NCBI GenBank assembly: GCA_905221605.1
Contig: CAJNDS010002482.1
Location: forward strand, 80,001 to 144,000
DNA from: Symbiodinium natans
Lineage: Eukaryota > Sar > Dinophyceae > Suessiales > Symbiodiniaceae
DNA length: 64,000 nucleotides
Direction: 5' to 3'
Part shown: piece after piece, positions 11,388-23,540 of the stretch
Position numbering within the stretch: the first letter of the stretch is position 1
Layout: every line of letters begins with the position of its first letter
Notes under the pieces: model-generated
Databases searched by the model: none
What the model was told of the DNA's origin: nothing
What the model saw: the letters and a program-made list of their open reading frames with translations, nothing else
Translations under genes and position numbers: made by a program

Positions 11388-14106
11388 TGTACGTCAAGGG
11401 GTGTAACAGATGTAGATTCCATGCCAGCTGCCGTAGATAATCTCGCACAATTCGCACAACAACTGGAAGTCTGGAGAGATGTTTTGTAAGAGCCCCGCAT
11501 GCCAACACCTTGGCACGCAGCAGCATGTACTTCAGTCTTTTCTCGAACCGCCAGAACCTACAACGATGTTCAAATTCGCTGCGTACCTGAGCCAGGCGCC
11601 GACTCTTGATAGAATTTGGCCGTTTTACCATCGATAACCTTTTGGATCACCTGCGCATGGCAAGAAACCCACGTGTTCGGGCATGTGGTGCTGGGGGGAC
11701 TAGGCCTTCTCGTCAATAACACCAGCTTTCCTTCACAGGTTGGACTTTCGGCATGTGACCTCGCAAACTCGTCTCGAGGAATTAAGCTGTCCTTGGGCCC
11801 AGCTGTTCGAAGTAGGCAGCTTTGAACACCTCGCGCTCTTTGCGCAATGTCTCTGCCTGGGAGGAAGGACAGGCGCTTCGCCTTGACATCCTTGACACTT
11901 TCGCGCTCACCCATTTCCTTCGAGCTGTGACTACATATGACACAGGCGTGACACAAGCGTCTAAACGTCATCTAAACGAAACATTAACGTAACATTAACT
12001 GCGCAGCTTCAATCAAGCCGACGGGCTGGCACACTGCTGATGTTGAGGAATCGTGGCTGTGCAGCCACGACATGCCGTGCCTGAGAACGGTGCACTCGGA
12101 GAAGTCGATGATAAAGCAGGCAGTGTATGGCTCGCACCAGTCGTGAAGCTATCGTATGCAAGGAAGCTGCATCACACCTCTCAGGCTTTATCAGGCTGTA
12201 AACGGTTTTTAGTACATCACTCTCTTGAAAGCGGTACTCACAAGATCTCACAAGCTACGCTGCATTTGCCAGTCCCGGTGTCCCGGTCCCCGTCCCGATG
12301 CGCACTTGTCGCTACTCAAAGATACCAAGCTCGCCATTCGACCGGTGCCCGGCAGACTGTCTGCCTTGGCCAAAGAATGAAAAAATTTAGGCCTTGAGGT
12401 TGGCTTTAACTTTCAGAGTGAGGGTTTGGGGGAATTAAAGGCTTCAGGTGTCAAACTAGGACTATGAAGTGTCGGCTTCGACATGCTTCGACCCCCCCCG
12501 GCCCCCCGGCTAACTCGGTAGAGGTCTTAAAGAGGGGTTTCCGGATAGGGTTCTGGGGCTCGGGCCCACGGGGTGAGAAAAAAAAAACTGAACATCACTC
12601 GCAGAGCCCTTCAGCTGCAATGCCCTCACAATTCTTTGCATCCTGCCGACAGGCAGACTGTGCAACAATGGATCAGCGACACCATCAGGGCAGAAGAAGA
12701 TAAAAAGCAAAAAGCAAGCTCACTGCGCGTGGAGGCGCAAACTCAAGAGCAGCGATAACAACGTTTGGAAGTGGCTGGCCCGAGACAAAACCACCCCTCA
12801 CAGCCACCATCAGCAACAACCAAATCATCAGCAGAGGCGACCTCACCAAAGACCTTGAGGAAATTGGCGCGTAATCTGGCCCCCGGAGACCATCGACCAT
12901 GATAAGTTAAAATGGATAAAACAAGACAACATGATCCTTCTGCCTTACTGCATCTTACTGCCCATCACTGACACATGCTTGCAACTAGCGGCTCAACAAC
13001 AAGCGGGAAAGGCCCACCCCAAGCCCGGCGTTGCGCATTGAAAATACTGTAGCGCTCCTTGGCCCGCCTCCTGGCACACCCGAGGTCACACGCTTAGCCC
13101 CCTACCCCAAGGGGAGCCGCCCCGAAGGGCGCGCACATCCCAGGATCCTGCTTGTGTTGCCCTGCCCATGGTCTTCACGGCAGGCTTTCTAAGTTTCGGC
13201 TCATTGGCCAAGTTGGGGTGGGGTTCGGATTTGTGGTGAGTGATGACAATGATACAGCCAGATGATGGACAACACTAAAAAGGCGTAAGCATACAAAGAA
13301 TGTCATATCTTCCCCCCTTGTTTCTCCCAACAAACTGTTTTACTCTTCTTCTTCTTCTTCTTCTACCGGGCATGGAGGACGGGGCAGAAGTCCCTGAACC
13401 CCCGTGCGCTGGGTGCGCCCTTGGTGTCACGGGCCCACGTGAGACGGACTCTTTGGTCAAAAGCAAGGGACTTCCCATCATCACATGCCAAGGCTCGCGG
13501 GGGTGTTCCCCCCCAGTGTGTTACTGTAACTGCACGGACACACCCACTCGCGAGGACGTCCCCTAGTTTGAAAAAGAGGGCTGGCAAAAACGCGCGCTGC
13601 TATCTCAGGTCGTTCATCGAGTCAAATTGCCCTTGATTGGGACCTTCCCCCTTCTCTGTACATGTAGCTCTTCCCCAGGTTTTGCCGAGGACAAGCATTC
13701 ACGGATGGTACACGGAGTGACATGTCTTACCCCCTCTCCTCCACAGGATGAGGGGGCGGTAACGGTTTGGGGTTCGAATGCATTCCACCTAGGTCTCGAC
13801 TCCCCCGTGCAGTGGAGTAAGAACCTACTACCTCAGTGACTCAGTGAACGATCTCCCCCCCCGCTGTGCTCCCCTCAAACTGTTCTAGCCGCTGCTGGCC
13901 CCTTCATGAGTTCTTCTCCGTCTGGAGTCGACGTCTGGTAGTGGAGAGCCACGGCGTGCTGGTAATGGATGTAATTAATGTCCCCAGGTGGTTTCTAAGG
14001 TCCAGGCCCCTGACACAAGATGGCAATCCCCGGTTTCGACTTGACTGAAGCGGCGGAACTGGCTCGAGCCCGGTTCGGGGGGCAGGTTCCCTCCCAAGAG
14101 GGAGCT

Positions 14107-14198
14107 CTTCTTCTTTTTCTTCTTCTTCTTCTTCTTCTTCTTCTTCTTCTTCTTCTTCTTCTTCTTCTTCTTCTTCTTCTTCTTCTTCTTCTTCTTCT
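14107..14198. repeat. (CTT)n microsatellite
   Basis: About 30 nearly perfect TTC/CTT units, polypyrimidine on the plus strand. It creates false poly-Glu, poly-Lys and poly-Leu frames on the two strands. Confidence 0.95.
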
Positions 14199-14562
14199 GC
14201 AAGGCTTGGGGGAGACCCCCCGCGCACCAGGCGCGCCCGGAGGTGAGTCAGGTTTGGGTGAAAGTGTGACGATGGGCTCCTGCAGTTGGGCCCCTCTGTG
14301 CTGAGCGATTTCCCAGGCTCATTAATTAGCCTGGGGCGGCCCCCACTGTCCCACCGGTGATACCTGATTAGGATGCTTGTCAGCGTCGGGCCTTTGTCGA
14401 AGCAAACCTACACAAAGTACTCCCCCTGCCAACACATCCCGGTTCCCCCGAGCTGACAGGCCTATGGTTGTGGGTGATGACGCCCTAGGTGCTGGGGCTT
14501 ACACCGAGTATGAATCAGGATCCACCCCCCATGGAGGGTTTGGGTGATGGGGAGCTGGACTC

Positions 14563-14669
14563 TCACTCTCTCTCTCTCTCTCTCTCTGTTTCTTTCTTGG
14601 GGGAGAGGGCGCAACTCGCTCTCTCTCTCCCTCCCTCCCTCCCTCCCTCCCTCCCTCTCCCTCTCCCCC
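14563..14669. repeat. (CT)n and (CCCT)n microsatellites
   Basis: A (CT)n run at about 14563-14587 and a (CTCC)n run at about 14620-14660, separated by about 35 bp of unique sequence. Polypyrimidine on the plus strand. Confidence 0.9.
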
Positions 14670-16026
14670 ATCTTTAGTTTCAGGAAGCGAGGGCGGTGCT
14701 TCCTTGAGCACTCGCATTTTGGGGGAACCCAAAGGCCCCCCGCACGCAGAGCGCGCCTGATCCACCCCCAACGAAACGTGGCGGTTCCCTCCATGTTTCC
14801 CTCCGGAACTACTGTCATCTTGTGGCCGAGGAGCTGATTTCGGGTGGGCATAGCCTGCAACGACTCCTTGTGGAGGGGCTTTCAGGAACTGCACCTCGCC
14901 GTGGACAGTAACCGAAACCTACAGTAGCCCGTACTTAAAACGCACACAGAAAACACACACGAGAATTGACAGGCAATCAGATCAGAATAGGGATGAACCG
15001 AGTCTTTGAGCCTTTCTAACTTCACGTTCACAGATAGCCTCTTGCATGACCCGTTATGATCCTTCTAGCTCGCGTAAGCCTTACATCTGCCTCTAAGGAT
15101 CCGGCATTCGCAAGGATAAGCTTCTCTCCAAGAACCTTGAGCCATGAAACGATCCCCCGCATTGTCAGATTTGTTGTCCAGCATGGAAGCCAATGAGCGA
15201 CATGTAAACAGCAAAGGGGAACTAAGAAAACCAATCCAAAGCTGTCATGTGATGTGCTACGATGTGCTCAGCTAGCAGCACTTCCAAGCTCCAGAAGGGC
15301 TTCAGAAAGCAGTGCCCCCTCTCGAAGCGGCCTGAGTGTGCCATGTACGATGGAGCGCTCGAATGCGCTAGAACCCGAGCATTTCAAGGCATTGACGCAG
15401 GTCTCTCCGGTCCATCCGCTACTCTCATGGACAGAGCTGCCTATCCGAGATGCTCAAGAAATCCACAGCAGACGCCATGCACGAGAAACGGTCGATCGCA
15501 GAAACGTACGCATCGGTACCATGCCCGCCTCAACGCCAGCATCAGCTGTCTCAGGCTCTTGTACAAGCATCCCTGCCACGTGTCTAAGAGTCCTGCACCA
15601 CACGAGCATATAGCACAGCGCAGCTATCTGCCGAGCGGACTGGAACATGAGGAACGGACTGTTGAAACAGCTCATTCCGGGTAACGAAGTCCGTCTCGGC
15701 CTTAGGCTTCAAATTTTGCTACTCTCTATACGCAGAACGAGGTTCAGGTAAGGACATGTGAGCTAAGACACCCGCCCGTAATTCCACGATCACCCCATTC
15801 GTGTCAAGGCCCAACGAAAGCAGTGCCTCAGACACCCCCTGACATCAGGCTGGCCTCTACGATTTTGCAAGGGACATGTCGAGGTACCAACTTCCATAGA
15901 TTCAGCAGCACGCTTCTCCATGGATCGCACGCCACGCTTTTTCAACCATTCGATTGCCTGCTCTTGAATGCACTGCTAAAGTGTTGTGACAAAGTGTTGC
16001 CGTGTCTTCGCCGCGCAGCTTCTGTT

Positions 16027-16174
16027 TCAATACGATCCCTCCTCCAAGTCCCTGTTCCTGTCAGCTCTCAGGCTCTCAAGGAGCAATTTGACAAAACTCT
16101 TGGTTCCGGCCTTGTCCAAGTCTCCACTCTCCTCTTTCAAGGCTTCCCGACACCTTGAGGAAGACTTGAACATC
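16027..16174 (-). CDS. Short coding-like terminal exon, unknown protein
   Basis: After an AG-G acceptor (16174) the minus strand reads MFKSSSRCREALKEESGD followed by LDKAGTKSFVKLLLESLRAD and RNRDLEEGSY, then a TGA at 16027-16029. The amphipathic, charged helical pattern (Leu/Val spacing with Lys/Glu/Arg) is much more protein-like than the other frames. It would be the 3' end of a gene whose other exons I cannot place. No family recognised. Confidence 0.3.
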
Positions 16175-16761
16175 CTATGTGATCATGTGGCAACTCCGTC
16201 CATGCACTTGAGAAGTAGCTTGAGACGCAGACTTGCCTGGCGGACAGCAACAGAAAGCAAAACAAAGGAACAGGATCATTGGGAACGCAGTAAGAATGCA
16301 GCAAGAACGCAGTAAGAAGGGATGAGCGCACCCATTGAAGCCCCGGTGCGATCTCGGAGCTCCTGAAGTTTTGTGTTTACGCGGTTGCACCCTGACTCAT
16401 GAAAACCGTCACTCACTCCACCCCATTTGCTTTTTTGAGGAGCGGCAGAGTGGAGCCGTTCCTTGAATTCTCCTTGTGGGGCTGTGCGGAGTCCTGGATG
16501 GTCCTCATTACGTAATAGCGTTTTTCGCTTCCAGACCGGACCCCCTCGACAAGGGGGAGCCCAGAGAACATACTCCACGGCGCGCGTTCACAGGACCTGT
16601 TTGGCCCAGTTTGGCTGCAGCTCTCAGTCGTCCAGCATATGCCGATCCAGCCTCCTAGGACGGCGACCGGAATCATGTCCTGGCTGCTGAGTCACTAAAA
16701 ACGCACCCAAATCTCCGGAAGACCGAGGCCAACGGCCCCTGAATCTCTGGCGACTGAGGAC

Positions 16762-16989
16762 ATGAGGGAAGAACAAGACGGCCAGCCAAGGTCTACCGAG
16801 TCCATATACCCGGCCGGGAAGCGGCTGACAGCAACAGAAGTCAAGCGCATGCACCAGTCGACCCCAAAGACAAAGAAGCCTTTCTGTCGGGACGCTGCCT
16901 GCCGCATCGGATGTACCCGAGCCCAATGCCCGCACGCCCACGAGGCGTTGCCGGCGCTAAACAAGCTCGGTGAACCCCAAGGACATTGA
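16762..16989 (+). CDS. CCCH-type zinc-finger fragment, possibly retroelement-derived
   Basis: A plus-strand frame of 75 residues ending in TGA. Near its end it reads KPFCRDAACRIGC then TRAQCPHAHEAL, a compact Cys/His cluster preceded by a basic stretch (AGKRLTATEVKRMHQSTPKT). The pattern resembles the Cys-rich fingers that precede the polyprotein body in dinoflagellate retroelements, but no reverse transcriptase or integrase motif follows: the next 250 bp are interrupted by stops. It is the only plus-strand coding candidate in the window. It could be a decayed mobile element or a chance frame. Confidence 0.3.
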   Translation: MREEQDGQPRSTESIYPAGKRLTATEVKRMHQSTPKTKKPFCRDAACRIGCTRAQCPHAHEALPALNKLGEPQGH

Positions 16990-18752
16990 TGGTCGTATTG
17001 AACGTCGTGTTTAGCCAATTCCAGAGTCAGGCATTGGCGAAGCCATCTGCAGTCTCAAGCTGCCTCACGACTGGTGAACGCCGGGATGGGCCGGAAGGAG
17101 TGTTCCACCCAAAGGACCCAACCTCTCATGTCAGCATTGGGCCCGCTTTGGGGTTTCTTTGGGCACCGTAGTTTACACCGATCTCCATGTCAGCTCGGGA
17201 GGGCCCTTTCTAACGGCTAGACCCGAGAGGGTCAGCGCATGTCAGCTCGAAGCCAGGCAGTGTCTCTGTTTACATGTTGCCCCTGAATTCGACGCGAGTA
17301 CCGCAAATTGAGGTCGGGCATGACAAAACTTCCCCTCCCCTTGCCCTTTCTCGTACCCGCCCGCCCCCCCACCCCCGCGCTCTGATCCCCGACGCATCCC
17401 GACGCCACCATCCCACCTTGAAACTGTAAAGAAAACTTTCCTATATCCATTTACAGCGACAGCTAAGTCACTTCCCTTCCCACCTAACTCGCCACAATGC
17501 CGATGCTCTCCTTGACACGCGCCGCCGACACGGCAGAAAAGCTTCTTGCAAGCTTGAAGGCTGCTGGAGATGGCGGTGCCTCAGCATGAGTGGTATGTAG
17601 TGGCATTCGGCACTCAGAGCCAGGAGTGGGAGCCAAAATATGACCAAAAAGAAGGTACGCACAGAGAAACACAAAGAAATACCGAGAGAGAGGGGGAGAC
17701 TAGACAGGACGCAGAAGAGGCCTGATAGTTCACTGCTCAACCTCACCCGATGACTATCTCACTTGCACAAATAAGATCGTGTCAGTCTTGCTCGTGACAG
17801 CGCATGGCTCTGGAATTCCGAATCCGCACCGCACAGAGACTCGGCAGTTCGCAGTTCGCAGGCTTTCAAACTTGTTTGATATAGGGCCCTTGCAGATCTG
17901 AAAGAAAGCGGCCAGTAGCACAACAGCACCACGTGAACATGCCAAAGCAAAAGCTCGAGCTGCCTGAAGGGCGGGCAAAAACGAGTTAAAAAGCGCCCCT
18001 TAGGGGAGAAAGAAGACGCCGGCACAACTCCGGCGAGGCCCCGCTCAGGAGAGAAAAAAAAAGACAGGCCCCTTTAAAAGGACCAATTCCTGAGCAAGGA
18101 CATTATGCCGACAGTGAAGAATATCTCGCCTCAAGTAGCCTGGTAGGGTTTCGGACCGTGTAGGTTTAGGGGCGTAGGGCCCTAGGGGTTTACAGTAGCA
18201 GGGTAGAGACGTAAGGCCATCTACATGAGCTGAAGCATAAGCTTGACGCTGAAGCTAGGCAGAACGTGCATGGTGGCTGCCGGCAAACAAACCTGAACAG
18301 ACTCATAGGATGCTTCGGAAGATGGATGGTGCAGGTGTATAATCAAACCTTTTGTGTATCTTGCCGCTTGCCACCACACATATTATTTGAAGCTCAACTT
18401 GAGAGCAAGTCCTGCATGAGCCAGTACATGAGCTTGATGCTGAAGCTGGGCAAAATGTGCGTTGTGGCTGCCAGTAAAAAAGGCCTACAGGGATTAATGA
18501 ATATTTGTACCTTGGCGCACAACGAAATATTTCGAAGCTCAACTTGAGAACAAGTCTTGCGGCTCGCAGGGCCCTCGGGCCACACAAGATTGGTTTCGGA
18601 GCAATCCCGAATTTGCTGTGCTCGGTTACGAGCAGAAGACTTTTAAGTTGAACCACTTCGTGCACGTCGGATCAAATTTCCAGTGGGGCTTCTGGCATGC
18701 TTCCCGGTAATTTGCGCTTGTGTCTGCTTGCGCGTTTGCCTTTGCGCCGCCC
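16990..18752. other. No gene recognised; contains a diverged duplication
   Basis: No family motif. A diverged duplication lies at 18224-18567 (see repeat). A 9-base homopolymer A run occurs near 18055. Confidence 0.35.
18224..18567. repeat. Diverged tandem duplication
   Basis: The segment from ACATGAGCTGAAGC (18224) to GGCTGCCGGCAAACAAACCT (about 18293) recurs, diverged, at 18427-18487. The segment TTTGAAGCTCAACTTGAG (about 18386) recurs at about 18531 as TTCGAAGCTCAACTTGAG, followed in both copies by a near-identical CAAGTC(C/T)TGC. Two different offsets (about 200 and 145 bp) show that indels followed the duplication. Confidence 0.65.
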
Positions 18753-19140
18753 TCAGAAGTAGGCGTGGACGTAGCCACCCTCAGAAGTAGGGTGGACCAC
18801 TTCTGGCTGGACCACTTCTGGTTGGATGTACGCATCGCACAGGGTTACGACATATTCAATCAGCAGGGAACCGTCTTCTGACGACAGTTTCCCCAGTTGT
18901 TGAACCGCTTGCTCCAGATCTTTAGGGCTGCATCTGAAGGGCGGATCTTGCTGGGCAAGTGCTTCGAGCTGCTGCATCCATGAAACGCAGATGCGGCTTT
19001 TCACCAGCGAGCGTGGCAGTGCTTTGCATGCAGTCGCAAGAGCACAGGCGTGCTTCTGGGAGGGCAGCTGTGAGGGCAGCTTCGGCCCAAGCTGAAGCCA
19101 GAGTGCAAGCAAGTCGTCGTTGGCCTTCCAAGGCTGATAA
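18753..19140 (-). CDS. Coding-like exon, unknown protein
   Basis: A 119-residue minus-strand frame with clear protein character: LALWLQLGPKLPSQLPSQKH, then ACALATACKALPRSLVKSRI, a helical segment MQQLEALAQQD, and DLEQAVQQLGKLSSEDGSLL followed by IEYVVTLCDAYIQPEVV. It ends in a short tandem duplication QPEVVQPEVVHP, coded by an imperfect 15-bp repeat at about 18785-18830. An AG acceptor is plausible near 19140. I recognise no domain. Confidence 0.4.
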
Positions 19141-19451
19141 ACCCCGTTTCAGGGCGTGAGTTACTTCAACAGGCGTTACTGGCCTTCCTCGACACCCCCA
19201 AACTTTGCAGACCACGAACAGTAGTCTGATGCTCAAAAGAATTGCTGGCAGAGGGAAACAAGACCAATATAGAAGCCTGACTATTTACTGATGTATTTCA
19301 CGACACTTTTGAAATTCTCCTCCCTGCTCTGCTCCATTCTACCCTACTATACTATGCTATACTACATTGTTGGACTATACTGCAGTGTACGAGACTATAC
19401 GATGCGACATGATGCAATAGGATATACATCACGCGACGCGATGTGATAGGA

Positions 19452-19735
19452 TCAGGGTTCAGGGTTTAGGGTTTAGGGTTTAGGATATACATTCTAAGAC
19501 CCAACCAAAATTCCGCCCTCGAGGCCGGCTTCAACTTCACCGATCTCAATGTTGGGTTTCTTGGGAGTTTGGGTTTAGGGGTTAGGGGTTTAGGGGTCAG
19601 GGGTTTAGAGGTTTAGAGGTTTAGAGGTTTAGAGGTTTAGGGTTTAGGGTTTACGGTTTAGGGTTCTGGGTTCAGGGTTTAGGGTTTAAGGTTCAGGCTT
19701 AGGGTTTTAGGAGTTTAGGGGTTTAGGGTTGTGCT
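19452..19735. repeat. Interstitial telomere-like tract (TTTAGGG variants)
   Basis: Mixed units TTTAGGG, TTTAGGGG, TTTAGAGG and TTCAGGG, all in the same orientation, interrupted by unique sequence at 19490-19560. TTTAGAGG occurs four times in tandem near 19605-19640, showing local amplification of a variant unit. Confidence 0.85.
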
Positions 19736-20179
19736 AGCATGAACACATGTGTGTGGACGAAACGAAACGTGGGTGCCTGGCAGTTTTGTGAGTTCTGTGA
19801 ATGTCATTCTCAATGCTCGCTGATACTTATAAACGTACACACAGACGTGCGCTTGCACGTCTAGCGAAGCCTGAACGAAGGAAATTTCTGATCTCTTGGG
19901 GCGTCGGCCTCTACTCGGGTCTGCAGCCTCCCCTAAACCCAATCGAATGGGATACAAGTACAGCTACCTGTGTAATTATTCGCACACGTGCGCACGCACA
20001 CACGCGATCACACTTCTTTATCCCCTATTTCTTGCGCATTTCGTTCCTTTATGTTAATGCTTCCTAATTACATGTGCATGTATGTATGTTCGGCATTATT
20101 TGGGAGTGCATGGAGAGATACATGTGCTGGATATGTGCAGTACAGTATATGTCAAATTAGACCTTGTGAAGCTTGCACG

Positions 20180-20300
20180 CATACATACATACATACATAC
20201 ATACATACATACCTACGTACATACATACATACATACCTGCCTGCCTGCCTGCCTACCTACCTACTTGCCTGCCTAACTTATGTGTATATATATATATATG
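20180..20300. repeat. (ATAC)n, (CTGC)n and (TA)n microsatellites
   Basis: (ATAC)n at 20180-20236, passing into (CTGC)n and (CTAC)n to about 20275 and then (TA)n at 20284-20299. False Tyr/Ile/His-rich frames arise from it. Confidence 0.95.
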
Positions 20301-20454
20301 GTACCCACCGCCCCCCCCCCCCAGCTCAAGTCACCCAGCTGCACTGCAGGCAAACATAGGCAAACTCGGTGTGCAATATAGCATATTTCCTAGGGCGCCG
20401 GGCGTAGACTAAAATGCAACTAAAATCCGCATACACGGGACAGTAGACAAACCA

Positions 20455-20625
20455 AAAACTCCAAAACCAAAAAAAAACAAAACCAAAAAAACCTTTAAAA
20501 AAATCCGGAACTCTCAGGAATCCCTCCGAGGCTTCTCCGAGACTTCCGGGTTTTTTTTTGGGTTTTTTTGTTTTCTGGTTTTGGTATTTTGGGTTTGTTT
20601 TTTTGGTTTTGGTATTTTGGCTTTT
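20455..20625. repeat. A-rich/T-rich imperfect foldback
   Basis: A left arm starting CCAAAACCAAAAAAAAAC (about 20461) ending in TCCGGAA (about 20510) faces a right arm starting TTCCGGG (about 20543) and ending GGTTTTGG (about 20583). The arms are imperfect inverted copies of about 40-50 bp around a loop of about 32 bp. T-rich direct repeats of GGTTTTGGTATTTTGG follow. Confidence 0.6.
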
Positions 20626-20649
20626 TGGTTCGCCTTCACGAGGCAATAA

Positions 20650-21295
20650 CTACGCATTTTTAAGTGTGCTTGTGCTAATTGTGCTTTTCAAAATAGTATA
20701 CAAGTGGTCGTTTTAGTGCTTCAGAATCATTTGTTTCGTTATTATGTAAGAACCGCTTCGCTTTTTTTTGCATTTAGTGCATCTGGTTGTACTCAAGTGT
20801 AGTAGATTTTATTCAGCCACTTGGTGCTCTGGTAGCTGAATTCGCATGGAGTATCTAGAAGAAGCATTTGCACTAAAATTTGTTGCTAAGAATTGGTTGC
20901 TTAAAAATGACTCCTACTCGTCTAGGGATACTCCAAAACCCTACAATCCAAACTTCGCCAGAGATTCTCCTGAAAAGCTTGCGCTTCTGGATGTCCTTCT
21001 GTGTGAATTTGCTTCTGCATGGCCTTCACGAAGTACTTTTCTAGGGTTCTTGTGCATTTTTTAGCCTGCTTGCGCAAGTTGTGCTGTTCAGACATAGTAT
21101 ATAAGTAGTTTTTATTGAACACTTCAGAAATCTTTTTTTCATCGTCATGTAAGTAGAACTTCTATTTCGCATTTTTAAGCTTGCATATGCAAATTGTGCT
21201 TTTCAGACTTAGTATATTAGTGTATAAGTGGTCTTTATTGAATACTTCAGAAATCTTTGCTTCATTGTTATGTAAGTAGAACCGCTTCCATGTCC
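20650..21295 (+). repeat. Three diverged copies of an about 115-bp repeat
   Basis: Copies begin near 20653, 21052 and 21168. Each runs GCATTTTTAAG... TTGTGCTTTTCA... TAGTATA... AAGTGGTC... CTTCAGAAATCTTT... ATGTAAG...AACCGCTTC in the same order, with point changes and small indels. No coding frame is shared. It may be a decayed short mobile element or a local satellite remnant. Confidence 0.6.
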
Positions 21296-21639
21296 GATAG
21301 TGTTTGTTTCGTATTTTGGCTGGGTGTGGTCCTTTAAAAAGTATTCGCTTGAGTCAAATTGGGCTATTTGCTTAATAATTCAAATGGTTAAATTCGCATA
21401 GAATGATTATTTCGAAAATAAGGTGGTTTAATTGGATCAATTAGTTTTACTAATCTGAAGAAATTAAATCCTTGAGAGGGTGGGGGGGGGGGGGGGTGGC
21501 CTTTTGCCACGAAGGAGAAGTAAAAAGTTAGATAATTTAAACCTGAAGGGGCCTTCATATGTAAATACGGGCTTCCTATTTAAAGTACTGAATTCCCCCC
21601 AGAAGGGAGGGAGCTGCCCGCCCGCCTTTCAGGAATTAA

Positions 21640-22480
21640 ATTGTCTAAATTATTTACATTATTTCAACTATTTAATTATTAAAATAAATGATAATAAATA
21701 TAATACTTATGATATATCAGATATTATACATCAAAAATAATGTATAATACATAATAGAACATATAAAAATATATTATATAGAATATATAATATAAAATAT
21801 ACAATATAATATATATATATAATATATAATATATATAGAATATATAATATAAAATATAATAATATATAATATATATATATATAATATTATAATATATTAT
21901 ATATATATAATATATATAAAATATATAATATATATATAATATATATATTAATAATAATATATAATATAATATATATATAATATATAATATAATATATAAT
22001 ATATATAATATATATAATATATAATATATAATTATAATATATATATATAAATGAAAATCGAATTAAACATGAAACAAATAAAATAAATATACACTTACGA
22101 TATATCAGATATATACATCAAAAATAATGATAAACATAAAATATATTCTAGAAATATATAATATATAATCTATAATATATGTAATATGTAATATAAATAT
22201 ATAATATATATATATAAATATATATATAATATATATAATATGTAATATATAATATAATATTACATTCATATATATATATATGAATGTATTTAAATGTAAA
22301 AAATAAATGTAGATATAGATAAAGATAAAGATATAGATATAGATATTAGGTATTATATATTGGATATAGATAGAGATACACATAGAGATAGAGGTAGAGA
22401 TAGAGATAGAGATACAGATAAAGATATAGATATAGATATAGATATAGATACAGATATAGATATAGATATAGATATGTGAG
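21640..22480. repeat. Extreme AT-rich block with (GATATA)n tail
   Basis: From about 21650 to 22310 the sequence is almost wholly A and T, built from TATAATATA-type units that are self-complementary. It passes into (GATATA)n/(GATAGA)n at about 22311-22475. This contrasts sharply with the balanced composition of the gene-bearing parts. Long Tyr/Ile/Leu open frames on the minus strand here are repeat artefacts. Confidence 0.9.
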
Positions 22481-23144
22481 TGTATGGATGTGGGTGCGCG
22501 TATATGTGTATGTATGTACATATGCATGTATGTATGTAGGTAAGCTGGTAGGTATGTATGTATGCATGTGTGTGTATGTAAAAGATGTATGAATGAAACA
22601 GGCAGACAGACAGACAGACAGACAAACAGAAGTAGCCATATTTCTATACACCCACGTATCCAATTCGTGAGTATATGTACATATGCAACAGATTAGGTTA
22701 GCACTTACTTGCATGTGTACAGAGATCTGTACACCGACCAACGCCTGTTCACACGTGTACACGCATGCTGTCCTTGATAGCTGTACCTGCATGTTCGGGT
22801 GCCCTGCCTTACCCCTAACCGTGGCCTTCGCAACAGCAGCCTGCTGGAAGAGGGGACCATGTCGTAAAACAGCTTTACTCAGCCGCCGCAGCACCAGCCA
22901 CGCTTTGGCACCTGGGTGCTGGTAAAGTCATGAGCTTGCAAGAAATGCACGACTTCGTGTTTGGGGGCATGAGCTCTTCGTATGCATATGAAGCTTCATG
23001 TGACAGTGCATTTATGCCAGACTGTTTAGAAACCATTCAAGCTGTCAAGCGATCTGTAAACTGTCGAAGCGTATGGAAATAGACAACACCCAATATGTCT
23101 GAGAGTTGAGGTACAGAGCTGTTGACTCGAACTCATAAAGCCTA

Positions 23145-23540
23145 TGGGCCCTAAGCCCTAAACCCTCGTCCCTAAACCCTAACCCCTAAACCCGAAGCCT
23201 CAAACCCGAAACCCCGAAACCGTTTCCCGACTCGAGAGGGCTTGCTTCCCGACTCGTGCCTGGTTGTTTCCCTCACGGTCACCCATGTTAGCATCAACTA
23301 GACTAGAGACATTAACCCTTGCAACTACTTGTGCGCATGTACGACTCTGTGGATATGCCGTTTATGTATCTGTCCATCTTAAGCATAAAGACAATGCTCG
23401 ATTCAGAAGCCTTCTATGGATTTCATACATCGTCGGCCGTATAGTTCTAGACAAGTCGACCGGACACCCCAGAACCTCAAATAAACCTTGAAACCTGAAC
23501 CCTCACCCCAAACCCTAAACCCTCAACCCTGAGGTTGCCA
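23145..23540. repeat. Two interstitial telomere-like tracts (CCCTAAA orientation)
   Basis: CCCTAAACC-type units with many variants at 23150-23215 and again at about 23498-23532. The orientation is opposite to that of the 19.5 kb tract. The intervening sequence has no recognised gene. Confidence 0.75.

Larger units (their letters stand above)
11390..16026. other. Gene-poor stretch with microsatellites
   Basis: No gene could be supported. Region 12.9-14.9 kb is G+C-richer and holds several simple repeats. A minus-strand open stretch at about 15454-15675 (RHVAGMLVQEPETADAGVEA) is mildly coding-like but isolated. Confidence 0.35.

Noticed and set aside
13765-13790. GGGGTTCGAATGC, like a tRNA B box
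   Set aside because: No cloverleaf or A box at the right distance.
13904-14227. Glu- and Lys-rich frames
   Set aside because: Translations of the (CTT)n repeat.
22105-22894. Minus-strand frames rich in Tyr, Leu, Ile and His
   Set aside because: Products of GATATA and TATG-type microsatellites; no flanking exon or domain.
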